A DNA stretch of 64,000 bases from Sphingobacterium bovistauri (GTDB lineage: Bacteria; Bacteroidota; Bacteroidia; Sphingobacteriales; Sphingobacteriaceae). The translations under genes and the position numbers were made by a program. The notes under the pieces are model-generated. The model worked only from the letters and a program-made list of their open reading frames with translations, ran no database searches and was not told where the DNA came from. The stretch spans positions 1-64,000 of the forward strand of contig NZ_JADEYP010000017.1 of NCBI RefSeq assembly GCF_020295405.1, given 5' to 3'. This document shows, in pieces, positions 54,307-62,712 of this stretch. The stretch's first letter is position 1. Every line of letters starts with the position of its first letter.

Positions 54307-55686
54307 ATGTCTACAAGTACATCCAATACACAAGATACTATTGTAGCTTTAGCTACTTCACCCGGCTCGCAGGGAGCCATTGCTGTGATCCGTGTTTCAG
54401 GAAATGATGCGATTACTTTAGTGAATTCTGTCTTCAAAGGTAAAGATTTGACCAAGCAGACCTCACATACTATACATTTTGGAACAATCAGAGAGAGGGA
54501 TGAGATTATTGATGAGGTTTTAGTTTCTCTATTTGTTGGGCCAAACTCTTATACTAAAGAAAATTCTGTTGAGATTTCTACGCACAATTCCAAATACATC
54601 ATCGAGCGTGTTATCAATTTGTTGATACGCTATGGTGGTCGTGCTGCTCGGCCAGGAGAATTCACCTTACGTGCTTTCTTGAATGGCGGACTGGATCTGT
54701 CACAGGCTGAAGCTGTAGCGGATTTGATAGCTTCTAACTCGGCAGCATCACATCAAATTGCTATGCAGCAGATGCGCGGAGGTTTTTCCAATCAACTAAA
54801 AAAACTGCGTGAGGATTTAGTTCACTTTGCTTCGTTGATTGAGTTGGAGCTTGATTTTTCGGAAGAGGATGTGGAATTTGCAAATCGCGATCAATTGAAG
54901 GAGCTCATTCAGAAGATATATTCGGTCATTAATAAATTGATTTCATCTTTTGAACAAGGCAATGTACTGAAAAATGGCGTGCCTATAGTTATAGCTGGTA
55001 AACCTAATGTAGGTAAATCAACTCTATTGAATGCATTATTGAATGAAGAGCGTGCCATCGTATCAGATATAGCAGGTACAACGCGAGATACCATTGAGGA
55101 TGAAATAAATATAAAAGGAATTACTTTTCGTTTTATAGATACAGCTGGTATTCGTGAGACAGTTGATATTATTGAAGCGAAAGGAGTGGAGCGTACTCGT
55201 GAAAAAATGAAACAAGCGAGATTGATTATATACTTGTTTGATCCTACTCAAGATACGATTGAAGACGTACAAATGCAAATTGAAGAAGTCAAAGGGCTAA
55301 ATATTCCATTTGTAACCATCATTAATAAATCTGATTTAATTACCGATGCTCAGAGATCAGAGTTCACTATATTGAATCCGTTATATATATCTGCTAGGGA
55401 ACAAATCGGTATCGAAGAATTGAAAGAAGAGCTTTTGAATCAAGTAAACTTAGCAAATCTTAATACAGACGATGTTATGGTAACGAATATACGTCACGTT
55501 GAAGCATTACAACACACACAAACATCACTTGAAAAAGTATTGTTCGGTATTGATAATCCTGTCACATCGGATTTCTTAGCTATGGATATCCGTCAAGCAC
55601 TTTATCATTTAGGTGAAATTACAGGTAGTGTAACTACTGACGATTTGTTGGATAATATATTTTCTAAGTTTTGTATCGGCAAATAA
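54307..55686 (+). CDS. mnmE: tRNA uridine-5-carboxymethylaminomethyl modification GTPase MnmE
   Basis: MnmE, with MnmG, modifies wobble U34 in some tRNAs. The 459-residue protein has the tetrahydrofolate-binding N-terminal domain (SPGSQGAIAVIRVSG), the GTPase domain with AGKPNVGKST, DIAGTTRDT, DTAG and NKSD, and the C-terminal CIGK with the functional Cys. The start is ATG 54307 rather than the in-frame ATG 9 codons upstream (54280), because homologues begin near here and the promoter box at 54294 would fall in the coding part otherwise. It is single-gene, with a terminator. Confidence 0.96.
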   Translation: MSTSTSNTQDTIVALATSPGSQGAIAVIRVSGNDAITLVNSVFKGKDLTKQTSHTIHFGTIRERDEIIDEVLVSLFVGPNSYTKENSVEISTHNSKYIIERVINLLIRYGGRAARPGEFTLRAFLNGGLDLSQAEAVADLIASNSAASHQIAMQQMRGGFSNQLKKLREDLVHFASLIELELDFSEEDVEFANRDQLKELIQKIYSVINKLISSFEQGNVLKNGVPIVIAGKPNVGKSTLLNALLNEERAIVSDIAGTTRDTIEDEINIKGITFRFIDTAGIRETVDIIEAKGVERTREKMKQARLIIYLFDPTQDTIEDVQMQIEEVKGLNIPFVTIINKSDLITDAQRSEFTILNPLYISAREQIGIEELKEELLNQVNLANLNTDDVMVTNIRHVEALQHTQTSLEKVLFGIDNPVTSDFLAMDIRQALYHLGEITGSVTTDDLLDNIFSKFCIGK

Positions 55687-55728
55687 ATCGTAATTAACGG
55701 TAATAACTGATAATTACTAATAATATAT

Positions 55729-55760
55729 AAACCCCTTAAAACTAGTGTTTTAAGGGGTTT
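55729..55760 (+). terminator. Terminator of mnmE
   Basis: A 14-bp perfect stem (55729-55742 with 55747-55760) with a TAGT loop; two more T after it. It is intact, so the insertion to the right does not break the mnmE unit. Confidence 0.85.
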
Positions 55761-55804
55761 TTCGTTTATTTTTAGTTATATTTGGATTGTGTTCTTTGTT
55801 ATGG

Positions 55805-55856
55805 ATTTGTACGGATTTTGTACGTCGAAATTGAAAAATACAAAATCCGTACAAAT
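55805..55856. repeat. 18-bp perfect inverted repeat upstream of the integrase unit
   Basis: The arm at 55805-55822 (ATTTGTACGGATTTTGTA) is complemented by 55839-55856, with a 16-base spacer. It may be a recombinase or regulator binding site, or part of the att core. Confidence 0.8.
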
Positions 55857-55880
55857 TTAAAATGGCGTGGTGGAATTATG

Positions 55881-55910
55881 AAACATCAGGTAACATCAGG
55901 AAACATCGAG
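55881..55910. repeat. Three 10-bp tandem repeats (iteron-like)
   Basis: AAACATCAGG, TAACATCAGG and AAACATCGAG follow each other at 55881-55910, 37 bases before the first gene of the element. They could be recombinase arm sites or a repressor operator. Confidence 0.7.
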
Positions 55911-55946
55911 AGGTGATTTCATGAAACAATATAAACTTAAATAAAT

Positions 55947-56312
55947 ATGTCAAGTAATATTAAAATTAGTCGTATCTGCGATTTTTGCGGCAATGCTTTC
56001 TTAGCGAAAACAACAGTAACTAGGTTTTGCAGTAAGAATTGTAATAGTAGATTTTATAAAAAGAAAATTAGAGATAAAAAATTACTGAAGTCTCTTGAAG
56101 AAACACATGAAAAATTAAAATCACCTAAATCAATGGATTTGGGATCAAATAAGCCTATACTCAATATAGTTGAAACTTGTCAACTTATAGGAGTTAGCAG
56201 AACCACATTATGGAGATTAATTAATAAAGACCGTATAAAAACCACTTTGATCGGTAGACGTGTAGTTATAGCAAGATCAGATATCTATGAATTTATAAAG
56301 TTGAAACCATGA
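55947..56312 (+). CDS. Zinc-finger plus HTH (excisionase-type) protein
   Basis: The 121-residue protein has an N-terminal zinc-finger-like CxxC...CxxxC (CDFC and CSKNC, residues 11-33) and a C-terminal HTH_17/MerR-type DNA-binding domain (about 70-118: [38 protein letters not shown]). It could be the recombination-direction factor or a regulator. It overlaps the integrase gene by 4 bases (ATGA), so they are translated together. Confidence 0.75.
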   Translation: MSSNIKISRICDFCGNAFLAKTTVTRFCSKNCNSRFYKKKIRDKKLLKSLEETHEKLKSPKSMDLGSNKPILNIVETCQLIGVSRTTLWRLINKDRIKTTLIGRRVVIARSDIYEFIKLKP

Positions 56313-57424
56313 TAAACTTTAAATTAAGAGAAAGTCAATTGAAGGATGGTCGTGTTAGTCTGTTTTTAGACTATTACCCACCAATTATTAACCCGAAAAC
56401 TGGAAAATCTACTCGAAGAGAGTTTTTAAAATTGTATTACAATAAGAAAACTAAAGATCCATTTGAAAAGCAAAAAAATGAAATTATAAAAGCTGCTGCA
56501 GAGAAATTAAGATTAGAAAGATATAATAGATTACTTACAGGTTCATTTGAAGAGGGCTCCTTCTTTGCTCAAGAAGAAAGCTTCTTGGATTTCTTTAAAA
56601 TGGAATCTAAAAAACGTGCTACCTCAGATGGCAATTATAACACATGGAAAAGTTCTTATTCATATTTTTCTAGATTCACCAATAACCGTTGTAAGTTTAA
56701 AGATATAACAGAAAAATTGTGTAGAGATTTCAAAACGTATTTAGAGAAAACAACTACACTTAAAAGTGAAATGAATAAGTTAAGTGCTAATTCTAAGCAC
56801 ATGTATTACAATAAATTTAAAGCAGCTATAAATGAGGCCTATTTGCAAGGTCTAATTTCTAAAAAATTTACTTTAAGGATTCAATCTCCTAAGGCCGAAA
56901 ATCCATTCCGTGAGTTTTTAGAAGAGGATGAGATTAAAAGATTAATGGAAACTCCATGTGAAGTTGATACGATAAAAAGAGCGGCTCTTTTTTGTATTGT
57001 AACGGGTTTAAGGGTGAGTGACGTTTTTCCTTTAAAATGGAGTTCATACTCTTATGACTCAATAAATAAACATACTTTAAGATTGAAAAGTGCAAAAATG
57101 GGTGAGTTTATTTATCATCCGATTTCCGAGCAAGCTTTTAAACTTATGGGTAAAATAGGAGGTAAAAATGATCAAGTTTTTAGGGGGTTAAAATATTCAG
57201 CTAATAACAATAAATTATTAGAAAGATGGCTCCATTTAGCTGGGATAAAAAAGAAAATAACTTGGCATAATTTCAGACATACTTACGCTGTCATTGTTAT
57301 TGAAAAACATGGTATTTACGCAGGAAAGGAAATGTTACATCATAAAAATCTTAAAACAACTGAGATTTATAGCCATATGAAAATTGGTCAACGGGTAAAA
57401 ATTGCAAATAGCATTATCATATGA
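56309..57424 (+). CDS. Tyrosine recombinase (integrase)
   Basis: The 371-residue protein has an N-terminal SAM-like core-binding domain (about 85-195) and a catalytic domain with the tyrosine recombinase set: Arg235 in TGLRVSD, His320 and Arg323 in HNFRHTYA, a second His at 344/345 and the nucleophile Tyr354 in EIYSHM. All are present, so it should be active. N-terminal residues 1-70 include an arm-binding-type part. It overlaps both neighbours by 4 bases. Confidence 0.93.
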   Translation: MINFKLRESQLKDGRVSLFLDYYPPIINPKTGKSTRREFLKLYYNKKTKDPFEKQKNEIIKAAAEKLRLERYNRLLTGSFEEGSFFAQEESFLDFFKMESKKRATSDGNYNTWKSSYSYFSRFTNNRCKFKDITEKLCRDFKTYLEKTTTLKSEMNKLSANSKHMYYNKFKAAINEAYLQGLISKKFTLRIQSPKAENPFREFLEEDEIKRLMETPCEVDTIKRAALFCIVTGLRVSDVFPLKWSSYSYDSINKHTLRLKSAKMGEFIYHPISEQAFKLMGKIGGKNDQVFRGLKYSANNNKLLERWLHLAGIKKKITWHNFRHTYAVIVIEKHGIYAGKEMLHHKNLKTTEIYSHMKIGQRVKIANSIII

Positions 57425-58239
57425 GGTTAAATAAATTCTATTGTGATGCAGGTCGCGATTTTATAAACGTATCGATAGACCTTTGGGATGATTTTAAGAA
57501 ATTTTATAATAGATATATTCCTAATGAAGAATACGAGATAGTGTATAAGCATGTAGATAATCTAAAATTTCAAATAGTGGGACCAAACGTTATTAATGAC
57601 TTCTTACAAGGCCAATTGGAGATAATACGTATTCTGGTATCTAAAGAGGAGGGGTTTGACGTTCATGAAAAGTTAATAATACTTAAACAGTCAATTTCTG
57701 AATTTTCAATGATTAAACATCTTATCTCAGGTAGTGATCATCCAATTGTGTGCGGATATCTAGATTTTATTAATAATATAATCTTACCTATATACAAGAT
57801 TAAAAATGATCTTTATGAGACACAATTAAACATAAAACACCACAAAAGTTTTGTTCGTTTAAGTCCTGAAGAGTTTGGTAATGTTCATCTTAATATTAAA
57901 ACTATAAAATCTGGCGATTTAGAAATTATTAACAAGTATTTTGATAGTATTATTCCTGATAAGTCTCAAAGGGTGAAATTTAAGCAAGAGATTTTCAATG
58001 AAAGAGTTAATACTAAAGTATATGATCTTAATGTTAGGGATGCGAAAAAGTTTTGTGCATTCTTTAAATATTTGATTGGTGCTGATTATTTAGTTATTGA
58101 AAAGAAGTCCTTAGCTAAATGGATGAATAGAAAGTTTAAGAGAATGGATAACGGAAAAAGTATAGGTACCATTGAAACTCTAAAAAAGTATTTAAATGGA
58201 GAATATGATCCTCGATTATTATATAAATTAAATCTTTAA
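57421..58239 (+). CDS. Unknown protein of the integrative element
   Basis: The 272-residue product overlaps the integrase gene by 4 bases (ATGA) and so is in the same unit. It is soluble, rich in Ile, Lys and Asn. The C-terminal ~60 residues (FCAFFKYLIGADYLVIEKKS, then LAKWMNRKFKRMDNGKSIGT) resemble the C-terminal end of RteC-like and other Bacteroidota mobile-element proteins, in which this part looks like a small DNA-binding domain; this match is weak and from memory. No clear N-terminal motif. Confidence 0.65.
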   Translation: MRLNKFYCDAGRDFINVSIDLWDDFKKFYNRYIPNEEYEIVYKHVDNLKFQIVGPNVINDFLQGQLEIIRILVSKEEGFDVHEKLIILKQSISEFSMIKHLISGSDHPIVCGYLDFINNIILPIYKIKNDLYETQLNIKHHKSFVRLSPEEFGNVHLNIKTIKSGDLEIINKYFDSIIPDKSQRVKFKQEIFNERVNTKVYDLNVRDAKKFCAFFKYLIGADYLVIEKKSLAKWMNRKFKRMDNGKSIGTIETLKKYLNGEYDPRLLYKLNL

Positions 58240-58313
58240 TTTCCTTTCTGGCATAAAGGAAGTTGTATCAAACTAATTTTGTTTCAATGATTATTTGTAC
58301 TTAATAAAATAAT

Positions 58314-58643
58314 ATGGAACAAGTATTGATTACTAATATTAGCAAGAAGGAATTAGTTGATATTATTGAACAGACCGTAATGGGTGTAATAGGATCAACA
58401 AAAACTCAAACCACTAATATTAGGGAAAGACCAATTGGAGTATCTAAAGCTGCACAGATTTTATTGCTGTCTGTACCTAGAATTTACCGTAAATCTAAAA
58501 ATTTAGAAATTCCACATTTTAAAAAAGGCAACCGTTTATATTTTTATGAAAGTGAATTGGAAGCTTGGCTAAGGGGTGGTCATAAACTAAGTAATGATCA
58601 AATAGATAGTTTGTCTGATAAATATTTAAAAATCAATAGTTGA
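58314..58643 (+). CDS. HTH_17 (excisionase-type) DNA-binding protein
   Basis: The 109-residue protein has a helical N-terminal part (LITNISKKELVDIIEQTVMG) and a C-terminal HTH_17 domain (about 42-92: IGVSKAAQILLLSVPRIYRK, FKKGNRLYFYESELEAWLRG). Such proteins are common in Bacteroidota integrative elements as excisionase-like factors or regulators. It is 74 bases after the previous gene and is the last gene of the element. Confidence 0.8.
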   Translation: MEQVLITNISKKELVDIIEQTVMGVIGSTKTQTTNIRERPIGVSKAAQILLLSVPRIYRKSKNLEIPHFKKGNRLYFYESELEAWLRGGHKLSNDQIDSLSDKYLKINS

Positions 58644-58757
58644 TGCTATTTATGAGAATCGTATTCTCAACTTGAATAAATTAACAAAGTGCAATTGTAT
58701 CTAAATACGTGAATTTATTTAAAAATTGATCATTTTATTAAGTTAAAAATAAAAAAT

Positions 58758-58856
58758 ATATTGTATAAATAGATAACTACAAATTAAAAATTAAATAATT
58801 AGGGTAGTTCGAATTGAACTTACTTAGTTATCAATGTATGTTTATTTATACAATAT
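58758..58856. repeat. 14-bp inverted repeat around the former sigma promoter region
   Basis: ATATTGTATAAATA (58758-58771) is complemented at 58843-58856, and inside it ATAACT (58773-58778) is complemented at 58826-58831. It encloses an AT-rich stretch with a small GTTC/GAAC palindrome near 58806-58819. Purpose unknown. Confidence 0.5.
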
Positions 58857-58883
58857 CTAAACTAATATTTGAACTTGAAGTTA

Positions 58884-58997
58884 GCAAATGATAATAATGA
58901 TGTAGAACTATTGATTGGAATAGACCAATCGGATAGATCAGCTTTTGATGCTATATATCGAGCGCAGCTTTTTGTGTTTTTTTATATTGTAATTTAA
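58884..58997 (+). pseudogene. Remnant of a FecI-type ECF sigma factor
   Basis: The frame reads ANDNNDVELLIGIDQSDRSA then FDAIYRAQLFVFFYIVI and stops at 58997. This is the N-terminal region-2 entry of FecI-like sigma factors in Bacteroidota (ELLxxIxxGDxxAFxxIYxxY). The rest of the gene (~150 codons) is missing and no FecR partner follows. It may have been truncated by deletion near the integrative element. The start codon is not clear. Confidence 0.6.
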
Positions 58998-59145
58998 ATA
59001 TTGTACTCTCATTAACTAGACTGTAACATATTTTAATCGAATTATAAAATCTGACTTCACTAAATGGTAGTAAATTCATGATGCCGTTGTTGCAGAATAT
59101 TAAGCTAATAAGTTCAATTCGATAACATCTGAATTACATGAACTG

Positions 59146-59197
59146 TAAAAATTGATAATCCTCCAACTGAAATAAGTTGGAAGATTATCAATTTTTA
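59146..59197. terminator. Large hairpin, possible orphan terminator
   Basis: A 23-bp stem with one mismatch (59146-59168 with 59175-59197), 6-base loop and T-runs on both strands lies just upstream of a TlpA gene. No gene ends at it now; it could be left over from a lost gene. The rest of 58644-59245 holds the inverted repeat and the sigma remnant; I see no other gene. Confidence 0.55.
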
Positions 59198-59245
59198 CCC
59201 ACCCGTCTTGTATGTTTCGTAGTCTTTACTTGTAAAGAATTAATT

Positions 59246-60379
59246 ATGAACATAAAAAACCAAGTATGGGGACTCATGCTGTTCCTTTCGCCACTATCTG
59301 CATTAGGGCAGGGAGGTCAAACCCAAATAGTCGGGAAATTGCCGCAAAGGTATAATACGCAAAAAATTTATTTAAATTATAGCTTAGACAACAAGCTTTT
59401 GCGAGATAGTGTAATCGTGCAAAAAGGTTCTTTTGAGTTTAAAGTAGCTATTGCTGAACCGCTGACTGCAGAGATTCGATTGGGTGATATGCAGCAGATG
59501 GAATGGTTGTCTGTGTTGCTTAAACCTGGGAAAATAACTGTTGATAGTAAGGATTCCTTACATAATGCTATTGTTAAGGGGGATTCCGACGTTTTGGCAT
59601 ATCAGAAGCTGGCAAAAATTATTAAAGAAAATTCGTATCGATCAACCATGGCTTATTTCAAAGGATTTTCTATAAAAGATATGGAAAAACAAAAGCAATA
59701 CTTTGTAAAAGCTACTGAGGACGTAAGGACTGCTAAAGAAAAAAATAATAAATCGGTGTTTCAGTTTATAACCGAAAATCCCAATTCCATTGTTTCACTG
59801 CTGACCTTTAAAAATTACCCGCTAGGTGATAATCTTATTCAAAACGCCGAAAAAATAGCTTATTTCGAGAAGTTGAATCCTTCGCTAAGGGAATCGGTGT
59901 TGGGTAAGAAAGTTGAAAATGTATTAATCCAGGCTAAAGGCCTATCTGTATTAACCAACTACATTGACTTTACGTCGACTACTCCGGAAGGAAATCAATT
60001 GCGTATGCTGGACGTGCTGGCTAAACATAAATATATCTTATTGGATTTTTGGGCGAGCTGGTGTGGTCCTTGTCGCAAGGAAAACCCTAATGTAGTTAAA
60101 GCATTCAACGCTTATAAAGACAAAGGATTTTCGGTGATGAGTGTATCTTTGGATCAAGACAGGGCAAAATGGCTGGAAGCAATTGAAACGGATGGAATGC
60201 CTTGGTACCACGTTTCCAGTCTAAAGTATTGGGATGAGCCGGTAGCGAAACTATATAATGTTCGTGGTATACCTCAAAATGTGCTATTGGACAATAAGGG
60301 AAAGGTCGTAGCAATAAACCTCAAAGGGCAGAAGCTGTATGATTTTGTCGGTAAATTATATCAATCGTCAAACAATTAA
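59246..60379 (+). CDS. TlpA-like thioredoxin protein, CGPC active site
   Basis: The 377-residue protein has a signal peptide (1-21), an N-terminal DUF4369-like domain (about 25-110), a helical linker and a C-terminal thioredoxin domain (about 230-375) with WASWCGPCRKENP. It is a periplasmic thiol-disulfide oxidoreductase or chaperone-like protein typically found beside SusC/SusD loci in Bacteroidota. ATG 59246 is chosen because it starts the signal peptide; an in-frame ATG 23 codons upstream is not used. It is the first of three TlpA paralogues. Confidence 0.88.
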   Translation: MNIKNQVWGLMLFLSPLSALGQGGQTQIVGKLPQRYNTQKIYLNYSLDNKLLRDSVIVQKGSFEFKVAIAEPLTAEIRLGDMQQMEWLSVLLKPGKITVDSKDSLHNAIVKGDSDVLAYQKLAKIIKENSYRSTMAYFKGFSIKDMEKQKQYFVKATEDVRTAKEKNNKSVFQFITENPNSIVSLLTFKNYPLGDNLIQNAEKIAYFEKLNPSLRESVLGKKVENVLIQAKGLSVLTNYIDFTSTTPEGNQLRMLDVLAKHKYILLDFWASWCGPCRKENPNVVKAFNAYKDKGFSVMSVSLDQDRAKWLEAIETDGMPWYHVSSLKYWDEPVAKLYNVRGIPQNVLLDNKGKVVAINLKGQKLYDFVGKLYQSSNN

Positions 60380-60401
60380 TCAAACAAACTATATGGGAAC
60401 T

Positions 60402-60431
60402 AGGACTACTGAAATCATGGGTAGTCCTTTT
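60402..60431 (+). terminator. Terminator between the two plus-strand TlpA genes
   Basis: AGGACTAC (60402-60409) pairs with GTAGTCCT (60421-60428), followed by TTTT. Confidence 0.75.
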
Positions 60432-60446
60432 TAAAATCAATTAAAA

Positions 60447-61538
60447 ATGAATCATAAAATATTCGCTTATGTTTTCTTGTTGGTAAGTATGCTGATGAGC
60501 TATTCTTCCTATGCGCAGGAACAATTTACAATAAAAGGACAGCTAAAAGATCCTCGTTTGGAAGGAAAAGAAGTCTATATTGCATTTAAAAAAGAGAAAT
60601 TCAAAAGTATTATAACAAAAGGACAATTTACAATCACTGGAACGATTCAAGAACCTTCCTTTGTCTCTTTGCTTTTAAATCAAGATAGTATTTTTGAGAT
60701 CGCAATAAAAACAGGTGATACGACTAATCTTATCCTTCCATCACAAACCTCACTGTTTATAGAGCGGGGACAAATAAAAGTGCAAGGAGACAATTTTACC
60801 AATATTGAAGTAAAAGGAACGAAGTCTAATGATGAATTTGCTGCGCTGAAAACACAGATTGCAAAGACAATCAAGCAGCGAAATCTACAGTCTGAAACGG
60901 ATATTCAAAACCTTAGAGATAGCTTGTATCTTACTTATGTAGAGAAAAATCCAACTACGATTGTGGCAGTTCCCATTTTAATGGCATTGAATAAAACGTA
61001 TTTTGTTTCAAACCATTTGGATCGCTTGGATGCTTTGCTTCCAAAATTAGCGTCCAGTGTTCAAAATCGCTATGGTAAAATAGTTGCAAACAAAATTAAG
61101 ACGATACGCGAATTTGGTATAGGTGCCGTAGCTCCTGCATTTACGGTGACATCACCTGAGGGTAAAGCTATATCGTTGGCTGACTACAAAGGGGAGTATG
61201 TACTTGTAGAGTTCTGGGCCCACTATTGTATACCATGCATCAAAGAGCTACCCTTCTTAAGAGAGTCTTATGATATGTTTAAAGACAAAAAATTCAATAT
61301 TATACAGATATCGGTAGACCGTGCCAAAGACCATGAAAAATGGCTTCATGCAGTAGAAAATCACACTTCTGCATGGGATAATGGTATCGATCAGGAGGAT
61401 CCGGCAAAAGCTGCTAAGACCGCATATGGTGTTACGGGGATACCTGCTAATTTCTTGGTAGATCCACAGGGTAAGATCGTAGCCATTGATTTGAAAGGTG
61501 ACAACTTGAAGAACACATTGAAAACATTGTTGAACTAG
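60447..61538 (+). CDS. TlpA-like thioredoxin protein, CIPC active site
   Basis: The 363-residue protein has a signal peptide (1-23, ending SYAQ), a DUF4369-like domain (about 26-130) and a C-terminal thioredoxin domain (about 220-363) with the active site WAHYCIPCIKELP. Compared with its neighbour the middle residues are Ile-Pro in place of Gly-Pro, and His-Tyr replaces Ser-Trp, which should change redox potential or partner. Periplasmic; partner unknown. Confidence 0.88.
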   Translation: MNHKIFAYVFLLVSMLMSYSSYAQEQFTIKGQLKDPRLEGKEVYIAFKKEKFKSIITKGQFTITGTIQEPSFVSLLLNQDSIFEIAIKTGDTTNLILPSQTSLFIERGQIKVQGDNFTNIEVKGTKSNDEFAALKTQIAKTIKQRNLQSETDIQNLRDSLYLTYVEKNPTTIVAVPILMALNKTYFVSNHLDRLDALLPKLASSVQNRYGKIVANKIKTIREFGIGAVAPAFTVTSPEGKAISLADYKGEYVLVEFWAHYCIPCIKELPFLRESYDMFKDKKFNIIQISVDRAKDHEKWLHAVENHTSAWDNGIDQEDPAKAAKTAYGVTGIPANFLVDPQGKIVAIDLKGDNLKNTLKTLLN

Positions 61539-61550
61539 GTTTTTTAAATT

Positions 61551-61587
61551 AAAAAGCACACTTCTAGTCTTTAGAAGTGTGCTTTTT
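61551..61587. terminator. Bidirectional terminator between TlpA genes
   Basis: A 16-bp perfect stem (61551-61566 with 61572-61587), 5-base loop, between convergent genes. Confidence 0.9.
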
Positions 61588-61607
61588 GTTTGAAATAAAT
61601 ATGTACT

Positions 61608-62702
61608 TTATTTAGTGGAGAATAAGGTGTTTAAGTAAGTTTCCAGATATTCATCATGTAAATAATGTGCCTCAATTTTACCTTCTGGATTAATCAGAAA
61701 ATTCATCGGTACCCCTAGGAAACCATATTCTTTTTGAATTGCAGAGGGATGAGTCAATTCGGCGACTTGTACCCAAGTTAGTTTATCATTTTCTACGGCT
61801 TTTAACCACTTTTCTTTGGCATTCGCGCCAGCATCCAGGGATACAGAAATGATCTCCAGGGGAGCATCTTTATAGGTTTGGTGTAGTCTACGAAGTAATG
61901 GGTGTTGCATACGACACCCTTTGCACCATGAAGCCCAAAAGTCTAGGTATACATATTTACCTTGGTAGTCAGATAGGTTTATCTGTTTGCCATCTGATGA
62001 AGTCAATTTAAAATTGGGTGCTACTTGACCGATTTTAACGGTTTTGGCGTCGGCATCCAAGAATAAGGGAAGGAATTTTCCCATATCGCTTTTCCGGTAG
62101 GCTGTAGGAAATGCTTCATATACTTGTTGAAAACGCTTTGCTTGAGCTATTCGGAAAGATTTCATATGATCTACCTCAAAAAATTCTAGAAACAAATCTT
62201 GCGATACCAATGAAGTTGGGTTTTTCTCCATGTAGGCTAGGATTAATTCATTCGATATTTTCCATTTGTCTATCTGGCTCGCCTGTGGATTTTGCTGCTG
62301 CGCAGTTTTAATCCCTTTTACCAGTAGTTGGTATTCATCTTGCAAACTGTTTGCACTGACCTTAATAGTTTGGAGGTCAGTGCCTCTAAGAAGAGTAGGC
62401 TTACCATCGACGAAAAAAAGTACTGTCTTTGGGTGCTGGTATTCTGTCAGGTAATTCCGTTCCTGTTTAGTATAAATGCGTAAATTAGCCTTTCCTATTT
62501 TTTTGACTGCTTTAAAATTAAATTGTTGATTTTGTATTGTTACGGTATCACTATGCCCAGACATAGATAGTATCAGTTCCTTTCCTTCAAGTGCAGGATC
62601 TGTCAATGATCCACTGATACTGAAATTGTATTCTTGGGCATGTGCGGTATTTAACAGCCCTACTAGAGCTGTTAAAACCACATGAAACGGGATTCTATTC
62701 AT
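61608..62702 (-). CDS. TlpA-like thioredoxin protein, CKGC active site
   Basis: The 364-residue protein has a signal peptide (1-22, ending AHAQ), a DUF4369-like domain (about 25-125) and a C-terminal thioredoxin domain with WASWCKGCRMQHP. The CKGC variant differs from both plus-strand paralogues. It lies 10 bases downstream of the PKD lipoprotein gene on the same strand, so it is the last gene of that unit. The N-terminal parts and the length are similar to the neighbours, pointing to duplication. Periplasmic. Confidence 0.88.
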   Translation of the reverse strand: MNRIPFHVVLTALVGLLNTAHAQEYNFSISGSLTDPALEGKELILSMSGHSDTVTIQNQQFNFKAVKKIGKANLRIYTKQERNYLTEYQHPKTVLFFVDGKPTLLRGTDLQTIKVSANSLQDEYQLLVKGIKTAQQQNPQASQIDKWKISNELILAYMEKNPTSLVSQDLFLEFFEVDHMKSFRIAQAKRFQQVYEAFPTAYRKSDMGKFLPLFLDADAKTVKIGQVAPNFKLTSSDGKQINLSDYQGKYVYLDFWASWCKGCRMQHPLLRRLHQTYKDAPLEIISVSLDAGANAKEKWLKAVENDKLTWVQVAELTHPSAIQKEYGFLGVPMNFLINPEGKIEAHYLHDEYLETYLNTLFSTK

Positions 62703-62712
62703 GTATTTAAGT

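Larger units (their letters stand above)
55761..58700. mobile_element. Putative small integrative element
   Basis: Between the mnmE terminator and the sigma-factor remnant lies a block with inverted and tandem repeats (55805-55910), a zinc-finger/HTH protein, a tyrosine recombinase, an unknown protein and a second HTH protein, the first three overlapping by 4 bases. No genes of the neighbours interrupt it. I did not find a convincing direct repeat (att) at its ends by eye, so the borders are estimates. No mobilisation, relaxase or replication gene is present. Confidence 0.55.

Noticed and set aside
55761-58700. Prophage
   Set aside because: No capsid, portal, terminase or tail genes accompany the integrase.
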